From positions 1-11,375 of the forward strand of contig JACZSI010000046.1 of assembly GCA_022574265.1 (NCBI GenBank): DNA of 11,375 nt. Reading direction: 5' to 3'. A program made the translations under genes and the position numbers. Positions 1-6,563 of the stretch are shown here, piece by piece; position 1 is the stretch's first letter, and each line of letters opens with the position of its first letter. The DNA comes from Chloroflexota bacterium (lineage in GTDB: Bacteria; Chloroflexota; Dehalococcoidia; Lucifugimonadales; Australimonadaceae). Under the pieces are notes generated by a model. The model did no database searches. It worked only from the letters and a program-made list of their open reading frames with translations, and was not told the origin of the DNA.

Positions 1-1161
1 GTAGAGGTCGATGCGGTCGAGCAGCGGGCCGGAGATGCGCTTCTGATAGCGCGTGACCATCGAGGGCGTGCACGAGCACATCTTGCGCGGGTCCCCCAGA
101 TTGCCGCAGAAGCAGGGGTTCATGGCCGCCACCATCATGAAGTTCGCCGGGTAGGTCACGCTGCCGTTGGCCCGGCTGATGGTGACGACCTTGTCCTCGA
201 TGGGCTGCCGCAGCACCTCGAGGACGCTGCGACCGAACTCCGGCAGCTCGTCCAAGAAGAGCACGCCGCGGTGGCTCAGCGAGATCTCGCCTGGCCTCGG
301 GATGCGGCCGCCACCGACGAGGCCCGCCTGCGAGATCGTGTGGTGGGGAGCGCGGAAGGGCCGCGAGGTGACGAGCGGCGTGTCGCTCGGCAGCATGCCG
401 GCCACGCTGTACACCTTCGTGGTCTCCAGCGCCTCGTCCGGGGTCAGCGGCGGCATGATGGAGGGGAGCGCCCGCGCGAGGAGTGTCTTGCCGCTGCCGG
501 GCGGTCCGACCATCAGCAGGTTGTGACCGCCGGCGGCGGCCACCTCGAGCGCGCGCTTGGCGTGCTCCTGCCCGCGTATGTCGACCAGGTCCGAGGCGTG
601 CTCGTCGGGCGCGCCGAGGGCGGCCGGCGGCTCGGTCCACGGGACGATGGGCTCGCCGCCGCGCAGGTGCTCGACGAGCTGGGCAAGCGTAGCCGCGCCG
701 AGCACGTCGAGGCCGCCGACGAGGCTCGCCTCGGCGGCGTTCGTCTCGGGGACGGCGACCGCGCGCAGCCCCCGGTCGCGCGCGAGCCCCACCATGGGAA
801 GCACGCCGTCGGTGTGGCGGAGCTGCCCTTCGAGCGACAGCTCTCCCAGCAGCGCCGTGTCGTCCAAGCACGCGTCGAGCTGTCCGCTGCTGCCGAGGAT
901 GCCGACGGCGATGGGCAGGTCGTACGCGGGCCCCTCTTTGGGCAGGTCCGCCGGCGCGAGGCTGACGGTGATCCGCCGCATGGGGAACTCGAACCCGGAG
1001 TTGCGGATCGCCGCACGGACGCGCTCGCGCGACTCCTGCACGGCGGTGTCGGGCAGTCCGACGACCGTGAAAGCCGGCAGGCCGGCCGAGATGTCGACCT
1101 CGACATCGACGATCCGTCCTTCGAGTCCCACGAGCGCACAGGTCTTCGCTTTGGTCAGCAT
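1..1161 (-). CDS. comM: YifB/ComM-type Mg-chelatase-like AAA+ ATPase (3' end outside window)
   Basis: Reading the minus strand from the ATG at 1161 gives 387 uninterrupted codons to the window edge. The product matches the YifB/ComM family: an N-terminal Lon-protease-S5-like ChlI domain (about residues 1-165, with GLPDTAVQESRERVRAAI near 35-52), then an AAA+ Mg-chelatase module. Walker A is GPPGSGKT (219-226), Walker B GVLFLDELPEF (299-309), and the family cysteine cluster NPCFCGN...CSC lies at 348-364. The last visible residues are RYQKRISGPLLDRIDLY. Family members are about 500 residues, so roughly 115 C-terminal residues are missing. A GAGGGAG Shine-Dalgarno (1166-1172) sits 4 nt before the ATG. 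In naturally competent bacteria ComM is a helicase that extends integration of transforming DNA; elsewhere its role is unclear. Identification is firm, the physiological role is inferred. Confidence 0.95.
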   Translation of the reverse strand, partial: MLTKAKTCALVGLEGRIVDVEVDISAGLPAFTVVGLPDTAVQESRERVRAAIRNSGFEFPMRRITVSLAPADLPKEGPAYDLPIAVGILGSSGQLDACLDDTALLGELSLEGQLRHTDGVLPMVGLARDRGLRAVAVPETNAAEASLVGGLDVLGAATLAQLVEHLRGGEPIVPWTEPPAALGAPDEHASDLVDIRGQEHAKRALEVAAAGGHNLLMVGPPGSGKTLLARALPSIMPPLTPDEALETTKVYSVAGMLPSDTPLVTSRPFRAPHHTISQAGLVGGGRIPRPGEISLSHRGVLFLDELPEFGRSVLEVLRQPIEDKVVTISRANGSVTYPANFMMVAAMNPCFCGNLGDPRKMCSCTPSMVTRYQKRISGPLLDRIDLY

Positions 1162-1421
1162 CGGTCTCCCTCAAGCAGGACGCACACGCGTCCGCAGCGA
1201 CGCGCGAAGCTTAGGCAGACCCCCCTATCCGCGAAAGGCTCAGGTGTCACAAGGGCACAGCCCTTGACCCTTAAGGGGTAGCGCTGCTGATCCGGGCGAA
1301 CGCCGTCGTTCATAGCGAGCGGCGCGCGCTCAGCGGGGTTGTGGACAAGCGCCAGCCGGCGCGAGTGAGTGGGTCCAGGGCGGTGCCCTGGTTGTGCGAT
1401 AGTACGCGCGGCGCGATCTCC
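1162..1421. other. Divergent intergenic region with clustered inverted repeats
   Basis: These 260 bp separate the divergent comM-like gene and the CoA-transferase operon, and I see no credible gene in them. They contain four short inverted repeats: GGACGC-ACAC-GCGTCC (1178-1193, in the comM leader), CAAGGGC-ACA-GCCCTTG (1250-1266), the self-complementary CCCTTAAGGG (1268-1277), and CCAGGGC-GGT-GCCCTGG (1375-1391). On the minus strand a weak promoter-like pair, TTGTGA then 17 bp then GATAGG, lies just upstream of comM (about 1225-1253). None has a T-tract, so they look more like operators or leader hairpins than terminators. Confidence 0.5.
1375..1403 (+). promoter_or_regulatory. Candidate CoA-transferase promoter with overlapping operator palindrome
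   Basis: An extended -10, TGC then GATAGT, lies at 1395-1403 and would start transcription near 1410, about 12 nt before the ATG at 1422. A perfect 7-bp inverted repeat (CCAGGGC-GGT-GCCCTGG, 1375-1391) covers the place where the -35 box and spacer would be, which is a usual position for a repressor site. This is read from sequence only; no regulator gene adjoins it. Confidence 0.4.
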
Positions 1422-2141
1422 ATGAAGAACAAGACGTTCGAGAGCTTCGAGGCGGCCGTCGCGGATATCCCCGATGGCTCCACGATCATGTTTGCTGGCT
1501 TCGCCGGCCCCGGCACGCCGCGGAACCTCATCGCCGCGCTGCTGGCGCAGGGTGCGAGCGGACTGACGATCATCTCGAACACCCCGGGGCGATGGGCCGA
1601 CAGCGACATCGTCGACCTCAAGGTGCTGGTCGACGCAGGGCGCGTCCGCAAGGCCGTCGCGTCGTTCACGGCGGCGCCTCACCCATCGATGAGCGGGGTG
1701 TTCGCGGAGCTCTACGAAGCGGGGGAGATCGAGGCCGAGCTCGTCCCGCAGGGCACGCTGGCGGAGCGCATCCGTGCGGGCGGCGCCGGGCTCGGTGCGT
1801 TCTACACGCCGGCGGGCGTCGGCACCGAGCTCGCCGAGGGCAAGGAGGTGCGCAGCTTCGACGGGCGCGACTACCTCCTCGAGCTGCCGCTGCGGGCCGA
1901 CTACGCGATGCTCCGCGCACACCGCGCCGACGCGCTCGGCAATCTGCAGTACGTCCACACGCAGCGCAACTTCGGTCCGATCATGGCCCGCGCCGCGCGC
2001 ATCACGATCGTGGAGCTCGATCTGCCCATCGTCGCGGCCGGCGAGATCGACCCGGACCACGTCCACACGCCGGGCATCTTCGTCGACCGCATGGTGGTCG
2101 TGCCGGCGGACGCGATCCAGGAGACGGTCCGGAATGGCTAG
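1422..2141 (+). CDS. 3-oxoacid CoA-transferase, subunit A
   Basis: This 239-residue protein is the alpha subunit of a two-subunit family I CoA-transferase (ScoA/AtoD/PcaI type). Such enzymes move CoA between a 3-oxoacid such as acetoacetate and a donor acyl-CoA such as succinyl-CoA. Diagnostic stretches include LVPQGTLAERIRAGGAG near 103-119, FYTPAGVGTELAEGKE near 122-137, and AGEIDPDHVHTPGI near 207-220. The N-terminal glycine motif reads AGFAGPGTP (25-33) where typical members have GGFGxxGxP. The ATG at 1422 aligns with family N termini; an in-frame GTG at 1341 would add 27 atypical residues across a hairpin. No Shine-Dalgarno is visible. The gene overlaps the next by 8 nt (ATGGCTAG). Substrate cannot be told from sequence. 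Confidence 0.92.
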   Translation: MKNKTFESFEAAVADIPDGSTIMFAGFAGPGTPRNLIAALLAQGASGLTIISNTPGRWADSDIVDLKVLVDAGRVRKAVASFTAAPHPSMSGVFAELYEAGEIEAELVPQGTLAERIRAGGAGLGAFYTPAGVGTELAEGKEVRSFDGRDYLLELPLRADYAMLRAHRADALGNLQYVHTQRNFGPIMARAARITIVELDLPIVAAGEIDPDHVHTPGIFVDRMVVVPADAIQETVRNG

Positions 2142-2808
2142 CCGGGAGCCGCTGAGCCGCCAGGCGATGGCCGACCGCATCGCCATGGAGTTCGAGGACG
2201 GCTGGGTCGTCAACCTGGGCGTCGGCATGCCGACGCTCTGCTCGAACTTCGTCCATCCCGAGCGCGAGATCACCTACCAGTCGGAGAACGGCCTCGTGAA
2301 CTACGGGCCGCTCGCCGTGGAGGGCGAGGAGGACCCGAACCTCGTCAACGCGGGCGGGCAGTACGTGATCCCCATCCCCGGCATGGCGGTGCTCGACCAC
2401 GCCGACGCGTTCGCGCTGATCCGCGCTGGGTACGTGGACGTGACGGTGCTGGGCGCGTACGAGGTCGCGGCGAACGGCGACCTCGCGAACTGGCGGCTCG
2501 CCGGGCGTAAGGGCGGCGGCATCGGCGGCGCGATGGACCTGGCCGTCGGCGCGCGCAACGTGTTCGTGATGATGGAGCACACGACCCGCGAGGGCGCGCC
2601 GCGCATCGTCGAGCGGTGCGCGCAGCCGATCACGGCGCCGGGCGTCGTCAAGCTCGTCGCGACGACGCTCGGCCTGTTCGAAATCACGCCGGATGGCTTC
2701 GTGCTCCGCGAGATCGCACCCGGCTATACGCCGGACGAGGTGCAAGCAGCCACGGGCGCGAAGCTCATCGTGCCGCCGGACATGCGCGAATTCCGAACGA
2801 GGGAATGA
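2134..2808 (+). CDS. 3-oxoacid CoA-transferase, subunit B
   Basis: This 224-residue protein is the beta subunit partner (ScoB/AtoA/PcaJ type). It carries the conserved GVGMPTL loop (29-35) and the catalytic SENG motif (50-53). In this family the motif's glutamate (here Glu51) forms the glutamyl-CoA thioester intermediate. GGxGGAMDLAVGARNVFVMMEH (near 131-152) is the other family signature. Length is typical. The ATG overlaps the stop of subunit A by 8 nt, so translation is probably coupled and subunits are made in equal amount. With subunit A it should form a cytoplasmic heterotetramer acting in ketone-body, butyrate or beta-ketoadipate metabolism. No thiolase or dehydrogenase neighbour narrows the substrate. 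Confidence 0.94.
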   Translation: MASREPLSRQAMADRIAMEFEDGWVVNLGVGMPTLCSNFVHPEREITYQSENGLVNYGPLAVEGEEDPNLVNAGGQYVIPIPGMAVLDHADAFALIRAGYVDVTVLGAYEVAANGDLANWRLAGRKGGGIGGAMDLAVGARNVFVMMEHTTREGAPRIVERCAQPITAPGVVKLVATTLGLFEITPDGFVLREIAPGYTPDEVQAATGAKLIVPPDMREFRTRE

Positions 2809-2814
2809 CCGCGA

Positions 2815-2833
2815 GGGCGCACGCCGTGCGCCC
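2815..2833. terminator. GC-rich hairpin between convergent genes (possible bidirectional terminator)
   Basis: GGGCGCAC-GCC-GTGCGCCC forms a perfect 8-bp stem with a 3-nt loop, 6 nt after the CoA-transferase B stop and 32 nt beyond the end of the convergent RAM-domain gene. There is no T-tract on either strand, so intrinsic termination would be imperfect; an mRNA-end-stabilising hairpin is the alternative. Confidence 0.45.
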
Positions 2834-2865
2834 CTACACGGGCAGTCGGTTCCCGCGCTGGTGGG

Positions 2866-3117
2866 TTATTCCATCCAGGTGCACGTGACCGTGGACGTGA
2901 CGCCCGGGACGGGCCGGATCTTCTCGCGCAGGATCTGCGTCACGTACTCGGGCGCGTCGGCCTCGAGCTCGACGACGATGTCGTAGGGACCCAGGACCTC
3001 GCGGACCCTCGCGCCGGGGATGGCGGACAGCCGCTCGATCACGGCCTCCGTGCGGGCGGGCTCCGTGTTGATCAGGACGTAGGCGTGCGCGACGCCACCG
3101 GGATGATGCTCGGCCAT
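2866..3117 (-). CDS. Stand-alone Lrp/AsnC-type RAM (ligand-binding) domain protein
   Basis: This 83-residue protein matches the C-terminal RAM domain of Lrp/AsnC regulators without the DNA-binding half. The core reads AYVLINTEPAR near 12-22, IPGARVREVLGPYDIVVELEAD near 33-54, and ends in VPGVTSTVTCTWME. Free-standing RAM proteins form alpha/beta-sandwich oligomers that bind amino acids or related ligands, and may modulate full-length Lrp proteins. A strong AGGAGG (3125-3130) sits 7 nt before the ATG. The gene follows the esterase by 13 nt and is probably co-transcribed with it. No full-length Lrp is in the window, so its partner is unknown. Confidence 0.85.
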   Translation of the reverse strand: MAEHHPGGVAHAYVLINTEPARTEAVIERLSAIPGARVREVLGPYDIVVELEADAPEYVTQILREKIRPVPGVTSTVTCTWME

Positions 3118-3130
3118 GGCTCCACCTCCT

Positions 3131-3784
3131 CTACTGGCTCGGCCGTAGGACCCCTTGCATGAACTCCGTCGCTATGGCGATGCCCCGCTCGTCGATGCCG
3201 TGGGCGAGGCCCGGCAGCAGGTGCATGGCCACGGGGATGCCCGCCGCCGTGAGCTTCGCCGCGGCCGCCTCGGTCTCCGCCGACGGCAGGACCGCGTCGT
3301 CGGTCCCGTGGATGAGCACGAACGGCGGCTTGCTCGCCACCTCGGCCTCCAGCGTGTCGCCGGTGATCATCGCGCCGCTGAGCGCGACCACGCCTCCGAG
3401 GGCCGCCTGGCGCCGCGGCGCCGTGTGGATCGACACGATGCTCCCCTGAGAGAAGCCGAGCAGCACGCAGCGCGAGGCGTCCAGCCCGTAGCCGTCCAGC
3501 AGCTCGTCGATGAAGGCGTTGACGACCGGCTCGACCTTGCGGACGCCGTCGGCCCTTTCGTCCCACGGGATCCGCGCGTACCACTGCCGCCCGGCTGGCG
3601 CATCGGCGTACGGCGAAGGCGCATCGGGCGCGTGGAAGGCCGTGTCCGGGAGCGCGCCGGCGAAGCGGTCGGCGAGCGAGATGAGGTCGTTGCCGTTGGC
3701 GCCGACGCCGTGCAGCATGACGACGAGCGAGGCGGCCGGTCCGCCTGAGGCGGGGTCTCGATGCGGGCCCGCGAGCGATGCCAT
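3131..3784 (-). CDS. Phospholipase/carboxylesterase-family alpha/beta hydrolase
   Basis: This 217-residue protein belongs to the small carboxylesterase / acyl-protein-thioesterase-like family (Abhydrolase_2). It has the oxyanion-hole segment MLHGVGANGNDL (23-34), the nucleophile elbow GFSQGS with Ser112, an acid in HGTDDAVLP (probably Asp163), and the catalytic histidine His195 in GLAHGI. All triad positions are present, length is normal, and no signal peptide is seen, so it should be a cytoplasmic esterase. Substrate is unknown. The ATG at 3784 has no Shine-Dalgarno but lies 6 nt after a TAACCT box, suggesting a leaderless transcript. It heads a two-gene unit with the RAM protein and is divergent from the DtxR-type regulator 68 bp away. 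Confidence 0.9.
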   Translation of the reverse strand: MASLAGPHRDPASGGPAASLVVMLHGVGANGNDLISLADRFAGALPDTAFHAPDAPSPYADAPAGRQWYARIPWDERADGVRKVEPVVNAFIDELLDGYGLDASRCVLLGFSQGSIVSIHTAPRRQAALGGVVALSGAMITGDTLEAEVASKPPFVLIHGTDDAVLPSAETEAAAAKLTAAGIPVAMHLLPGLAHGIDERGIAIATEFMQGVLRPSQ

Positions 3785-3790
3785 GCTGAG

Positions 3791-3799
3791 AGGTTAGCA
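3791..3799 (-). promoter_or_regulatory. Leaderless-type extended -10 for the esterase operon
   Basis: On the minus strand TGC-TAACCT is followed by 6 nt and then the esterase ATG. This spacing would place the transcription start at or next to the A of ATG. The same arrangement is seen for the divergent gene at 3838-3846. Confidence 0.5.
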
Positions 3800-3817
3800 C
3801 CGAGGCGGGTAGCACCG
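3795..3817. repeat. Direct repeat TAGCACCG x2 in a divergent promoter
   Basis: TAGCACCG occurs at 3795-3802 and again at 3810-3817, 15 bp start to start, between the esterase and the DtxR-type gene. The first copy adjoins AGGTTAG, which resembles one half of the DtxR/IdeR operator consensus, but no matching opposite half is present. A regulator-binding role is possible but weakly supported. Confidence 0.35.
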
Positions 3818-3837
3818 CGGGCACGCCCGTGGCGCTG

Positions 3838-3846
3838 TGCCATAAT
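3838..3846 (+). promoter_or_regulatory. Leaderless-type extended -10 for the DtxR-family gene
   Basis: TGC-CATAAT ends 6 nt before the ATG at 3853 and there is no Shine-Dalgarno. The box position predicts a transcript beginning at the start codon, which also supports 3853 over the upstream GTG at 3829. Confidence 0.55.
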
Positions 3847-3852
3847 GTGCGC

Positions 3853-4599
3853 ATGACGAGCGAGCGCACCACGACGAAGCGGGCGGCGGGTGCCGGTCCG
3901 CGCACCCGGAGCATGTCCCGCGCCGGAGAGAACTACCTCCTGTCGCTCGCGATCCTTCAGGAAGACGGGATAGCGCCCCACATCAGCCAGCTCGCCGCCT
4001 ACCTGCGCCACATCCCCGAGGGGGAGGAGGTCGGGACCACGCTCGCCTCCGTATCCGGGATGATCCAGCGCATGGCCAAGGAGGGGCTGCTGAAGATGAC
4101 GAAGGAGAAGCAGATCGTGCTGACGGCGGCCGGCGAGAAGCAGGCGTGCGACGTCGTACGGCGCCACCGGCTCTCCGAACGGCTGCTCGTCGACGTCCTG
4201 GACGTGCCGCTGGAGAGCGCCGAGGCGGAGGCGCACGCGCTGGAGCACGCCATCTCGCCCGGGCTTCTCGAACGGATCGAGGAGAAGCTCGGCTTCCCCG
4301 ACACGTGCCCCTACGGCAGGCCGATCTACCGCGACAGCGAGGTGGTCCTGCGCCGCGACACACCGGGCACGATCCCGCTGAGCGACGCCAAGAGCAACAC
4401 CGCCTACGTCGTCACGCGCATCCCGGACGAGGACTTCCCGCTGCTGCAGTACCTGGTCGAGAACCAGATCCTTCCCGGCCAGCGCATCTCCGTCGAGGAC
4501 GTGGCGGGCTACCGGGGCGTCGTGGACGTCGCACGCGACGGGGAGAAGGTCTCGCTCGGGATGGACGTCGCCTCGCGGATCCGCGTCAAGCTCGCCTGA
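3853..4599 (+). CDS. DtxR/MntR-family metal-dependent transcriptional regulator
   Basis: This 248-residue protein has the three-part DtxR/IdeR layout. A winged HTH (about 27-92) includes ENYLLSLAIL and ASVSGMIQRMAKEGLL. The dimerisation/metal domain (about 93-160) contains RRHRLSERLL, EAHALEH and CPYGRPI. A C-terminal SH3-like/FeoA domain covers about 170-248. Likely metal ligands are His105, Glu109, His128, Glu131 and His132. Where DtxR has Cys102 (EACRWEH), this protein has His128, so metal choice may differ from a classic iron sensor. The HTH carries about nine extra residues (RHIPEGEEVG) before the recognition region. In such regulators Fe2+ or Mn2+ drives DNA binding. No metal transporter is nearby, so its targets are elsewhere or include its own divergent promoter. 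Confidence 0.9.
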   Translation: MTSERTTTKRAAGAGPRTRSMSRAGENYLLSLAILQEDGIAPHISQLAAYLRHIPEGEEVGTTLASVSGMIQRMAKEGLLKMTKEKQIVLTAAGEKQACDVVRRHRLSERLLVDVLDVPLESAEAEAHALEHAISPGLLERIEEKLGFPDTCPYGRPIYRDSEVVLRRDTPGTIPLSDAKSNTAYVVTRIPDEDFPLLQYLVENQILPGQRISVEDVAGYRGVVDVARDGEKVSLGMDVASRIRVKLA

Positions 4600-4605
4600 T
4601 CGCCC

Positions 4606-5577
4606 TCAGGCCTGCCTGAACGCTGGAAGCACCTCGGCCTCGAACCGCGCCCACTGCGCCTGCTGGTCCCACGAAGCGAAGCGCACGACGAGCTCGCGCG
4701 CGCCGGCGTCGGCGAACGCCTGCATGCGGTCGACGACAGCGTTTGCGGGCCCCCACGGCCCCCAGCGCTCGGCCCAATGCCGCACGCCGTAGTAGGCCAT
4801 GAGGAAGTCGTCCGCGTCGGCCTGCGCCCTTGCCGCGTCGTCGTCGATGTTCACCGTCATGTAGTAGACGCGCTCGAGCTTCGCGGGGTCACGGCCCTCG
4901 GCTCGGGCGAGCTCCTCGACCTTGGCGATCGTCTGCGCGAACTCGTCCGGCGAGTCGCTGATGCCCATGATGCCGTCGCCGTGGCGCGCGGCACGCAGCG
5001 CCTGCGCCTCGGAGCCCGTGCGGTAGTGGGTCGCCAGCAGCATCGGTATGCCGCCCGGCTGCACGGGCCGGGGGTAGAGCGTCACGTCGTCGAGCTGGAC
5101 GTGCTTGCCGTCGAAGCTCACGTGCTCCTCGGTCCACAGCATCCGCATCGCGCGGACCATCTCCGTGAGCCGGCCCGCGCGCGTCTTCGGGTCGATGCCC
5201 GCGGCGGCGAAGTCTTGGGCCTGCTCGGGCGTGAAGGCGCCGCCGACGCCCATCGCGAGCACGATGCGGCCGCCAGAGAGCACATCGACCGTCGCCAGGC
5301 TGTGGGCGAGCGGCACCAGGCTGCGGATGGCCGGCAGCATGACGGCCGTGCCGATCCGCACGCGCGAGGTGCGCGCGGCGATGGCGGCCATGGCCGCGAC
5401 GGGCTCGAGCCGCGGCTTCGAGACGAGACTGTCGCCGACCCAGACCGAATCGAGGCCGGCGGCCTCCGCGCGCTCGGCGAGATCGAGCATGGGGCCCGCG
5501 TCGACGGCGCGGCCCTCGCGCTGCGCGCGCATCACGAGACCTCGCGTGCCGAGCAGCAGGCCTATCTTGACGTCCAC
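4606..5577 (-). CDS. LLM-class (luciferase-like) oxidoreductase, probably F420-dependent
   Basis: This 323-residue protein is a luciferase-like monooxygenase-family TIM barrel. Features include LAERAEAAGLDSVWVGDSL near the N terminus, an RTSRVRIGTAVMLPAIRS strand-loop, DVLSGGRIVLAMGVGGAF, and RAMRMLWTEEHVSFDGKHVQL. This pattern is typical of the F420-using, methylene-H4MPT-reductase-like branch rather than the FMN-only one, and an F420 biosynthesis cluster lies 1 kb away. The substrate is unknown. I chose the GTG at 5577 because AAGGAG (5584-5589) sits 6 nt upstream; an in-frame ATG at 5631 would add 18 low-complexity residues without a Shine-Dalgarno. The gene converges on the DtxR-type gene with 6 bp between the stops, where TCAGGC-CT-GCCTGA overlaps its stop codon. 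Confidence 0.88.
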   Translation of the reverse strand: MDVKIGLLLGTRGLVMRAQREGRAVDAGPMLDLAERAEAAGLDSVWVGDSLVSKPRLEPVAAMAAIAARTSRVRIGTAVMLPAIRSLVPLAHSLATVDVLSGGRIVLAMGVGGAFTPEQAQDFAAAGIDPKTRAGRLTEMVRAMRMLWTEEHVSFDGKHVQLDDVTLYPRPVQPGGIPMLLATHYRTGSEAQALRAARHGDGIMGISDSPDEFAQTIAKVEELARAEGRDPAKLERVYYMTVNIDDDAARAQADADDFLMAYYGVRHWAERWGPWGPANAVVDRMQAFADAGARELVVRFASWDQQAQWARFEAEVLPAFRQA

Positions 5578-5583
5578 CGCTAT

Positions 5584-5589
5584 CTCCTT
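5584..5589 (-). promoter_or_regulatory. Shine-Dalgarno deciding the LLM start
   Basis: AAGGAG on the minus strand, 6 nt before GTG 5577, within what would be the coding region if translation began at ATG 5631. Confidence 0.6.
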
Positions 5590-5737
5590 CTGCACCGCTG
5601 GCGGCGCCCCTCCGGCGGGTGGGCGTGCCATTGTCGACAGTTAGCGGCAGGCGCGCAAACTGGCTGGGTATGGCGGGTCCTTGGACCAGCGGGATCGAGC
5701 GTCTCAGCTCGTGGCGTCAAGACAAGCCGTAGTTTGT

Positions 5738-5755
5738 AGCGCAAGCGCTTGCGCT
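5738..5755. promoter_or_regulatory. 18-bp perfect palindrome resembling a LacI/GalR-family operator
   Basis: AGCGCAAGCGCTTGCGCT is perfectly self-complementary. Its core CAAGCGCTTG resembles known LacI/GalR-family operators (PurR sites have GCAAACGTTTGC, and the family consensus centre is a CG flanked by AA/TT). It lies 46 bp before the TTG start of the low-GC gene and 160 bp before the LLM gene, so it could act on either. No LacI-type regulator gene is in the window. Confidence 0.45.
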
Positions 5756-5801
5756 CGGCGGTCGAAATCAAAATCCTGCATGGCATTGTCGAGGCAGAGC
5801 C

Positions 5802-6563
5802 TTGCCTGAACATTGCGTGGAATGCCAAACACGGCCGGCGTACATCGCCCTCATAGAGCTCGGGCTAGAACTGGACGAAGATCTCAGGGCGCGATTCACG
5901 CGGGAGCAAGTCCCCCCGGGCGCGTGCCTATTCATGGGCAAACACTACGCCCACTCCAAGACGATCCTGTTCACGCTTAATCCAACCCCGCACGCAACCG
6001 ATCTCCCGCGCGCACCCATCGAGACCAGTCTATTCAGGGCAGGGTTGCATTGGGAGGGAGCCCGCAAGGCCCGATACCGCAACTGGACGGGAGGCAGGCA
6101 CCTATTCCAGGCGATGGTGACGGCAGCACCCTGGTTCGAGCCTGAGTTGGCACAAGCAACAGATGCCTTGATCGTGCCCTGGCCCTCACGTGATTGGGCG
6201 TCAATGTTACGGTCGTCGGCCTGGCCTCAGATCAGGGACTACTCACAAAGGCTCTTTAGCCAAATCTTGAGAGACCACCACCCGAGTCTCGTGTTCACTT
6301 CAGGGAAGTACTGCCGTGATCTATTCTGGGCTTTCCTTGGCATGCGTAGGCCGAAGCCGGTTGATGTCTGGAGATCTCCTACCAGGAGGAACTGGGACGC
6401 TGAGTGGTTTCATTTAGAGAATGTTGAGGTTGATGAGCTAACCATGTCGAGCTTAAGTGTGTGCCGATTACCACATTTCTCCCGGTTCAACCGCAAGCAG
6501 TTTGCAGCTATCGGTGCATGGGTCGGGGCGCAGTTTGCCGCAATCAGGGACGGACATGAATGA
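5802..6563 (+). CDS. Low-GC orphan protein; possible uracil-DNA-glycosylase-fold member
   Basis: I do not firmly recognise this 253-residue protein. Its order of motifs recalls the UDG superfamily: a strand ending in TLNPTPHATD (58-67, compare the GxNPG motif), a helix-strand-helix QILRDHHPSLVFTSGKYCRDLF (154-175), and late CRLPHFSRFN (221-230, compare the HPS motif with His225). The N terminus has a CVEC pair. Base composition is strikingly different from the neighbours: 6241-6300 has 29 G+C of 60 and 6421-6480 has 26 of 60, with AGG, TTA, ATA and CTA codons. That points to horizontal acquisition. The TTG at 5802 is chosen because GAGG (5791-5794) precedes it by 7 nt; GTG 5817 is an alternative. 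It stands alone, convergent with cofC. Catalytic activity is not established. Confidence 0.7.
   Translation: MPEHCVECQTRPAYIALIELGLELDEDLRARFTREQVPPGACLFMGKHYAHSKTILFTLNPTPHATDLPRAPIETSLFRAGLHWEGARKARYRNWTGGRHLFQAMVTAAPWFEPELAQATDALIVPWPSRDWASMLRSSAWPQIRDYSQRLFSQILRDHHPSLVFTSGKYCRDLFWAFLGMRRPKPVDVWRSPTRRNWDAEWFHLENVEVDELTMSSLSVCRLPHFSRFNRKQFAAIGAWVGAQFAAIRDGHE

Noticed and set aside
271..1281. Long plus-strand open frame opposite the comM-like gene
   Set aside because: Its product is rich in R, A, G and D with no recognisable domain, while the minus strand encodes a clear AAA+ protein over the same bases. It is an antisense shadow in high-GC DNA.
1341..1421. GTG start extending CoA-transferase subunit A by 27 residues
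   Set aside because: The added residues do not match family N termini and would cross the promoter-like box and operator-like palindrome; ATG 1422 aligns with homologues.
1155..2273. Long minus-strand open frame opposite the CoA-transferase genes
   Set aside because: Low-complexity arginine-rich translation with no motif; the plus strand carries the well-conserved enzyme subunits.
3791..3809. Full DtxR/IdeR operator in the divergent promoter
   Set aside because: Only one half-site (AGGTTAG) is visible; the opposite half reads CACCGAG rather than CTAACCT, so I did not call an operator.
5578..5631. ATG 5631 as start of the LLM gene
   Set aside because: The extra 18 residues (Pro/Gly/Ala rich) are atypical and no Shine-Dalgarno precedes them, whereas GTG 5577 has AAGGAG at 6 nt. 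A weak TAACTG box 6 nt before ATG 5631 keeps it from being fully excluded.
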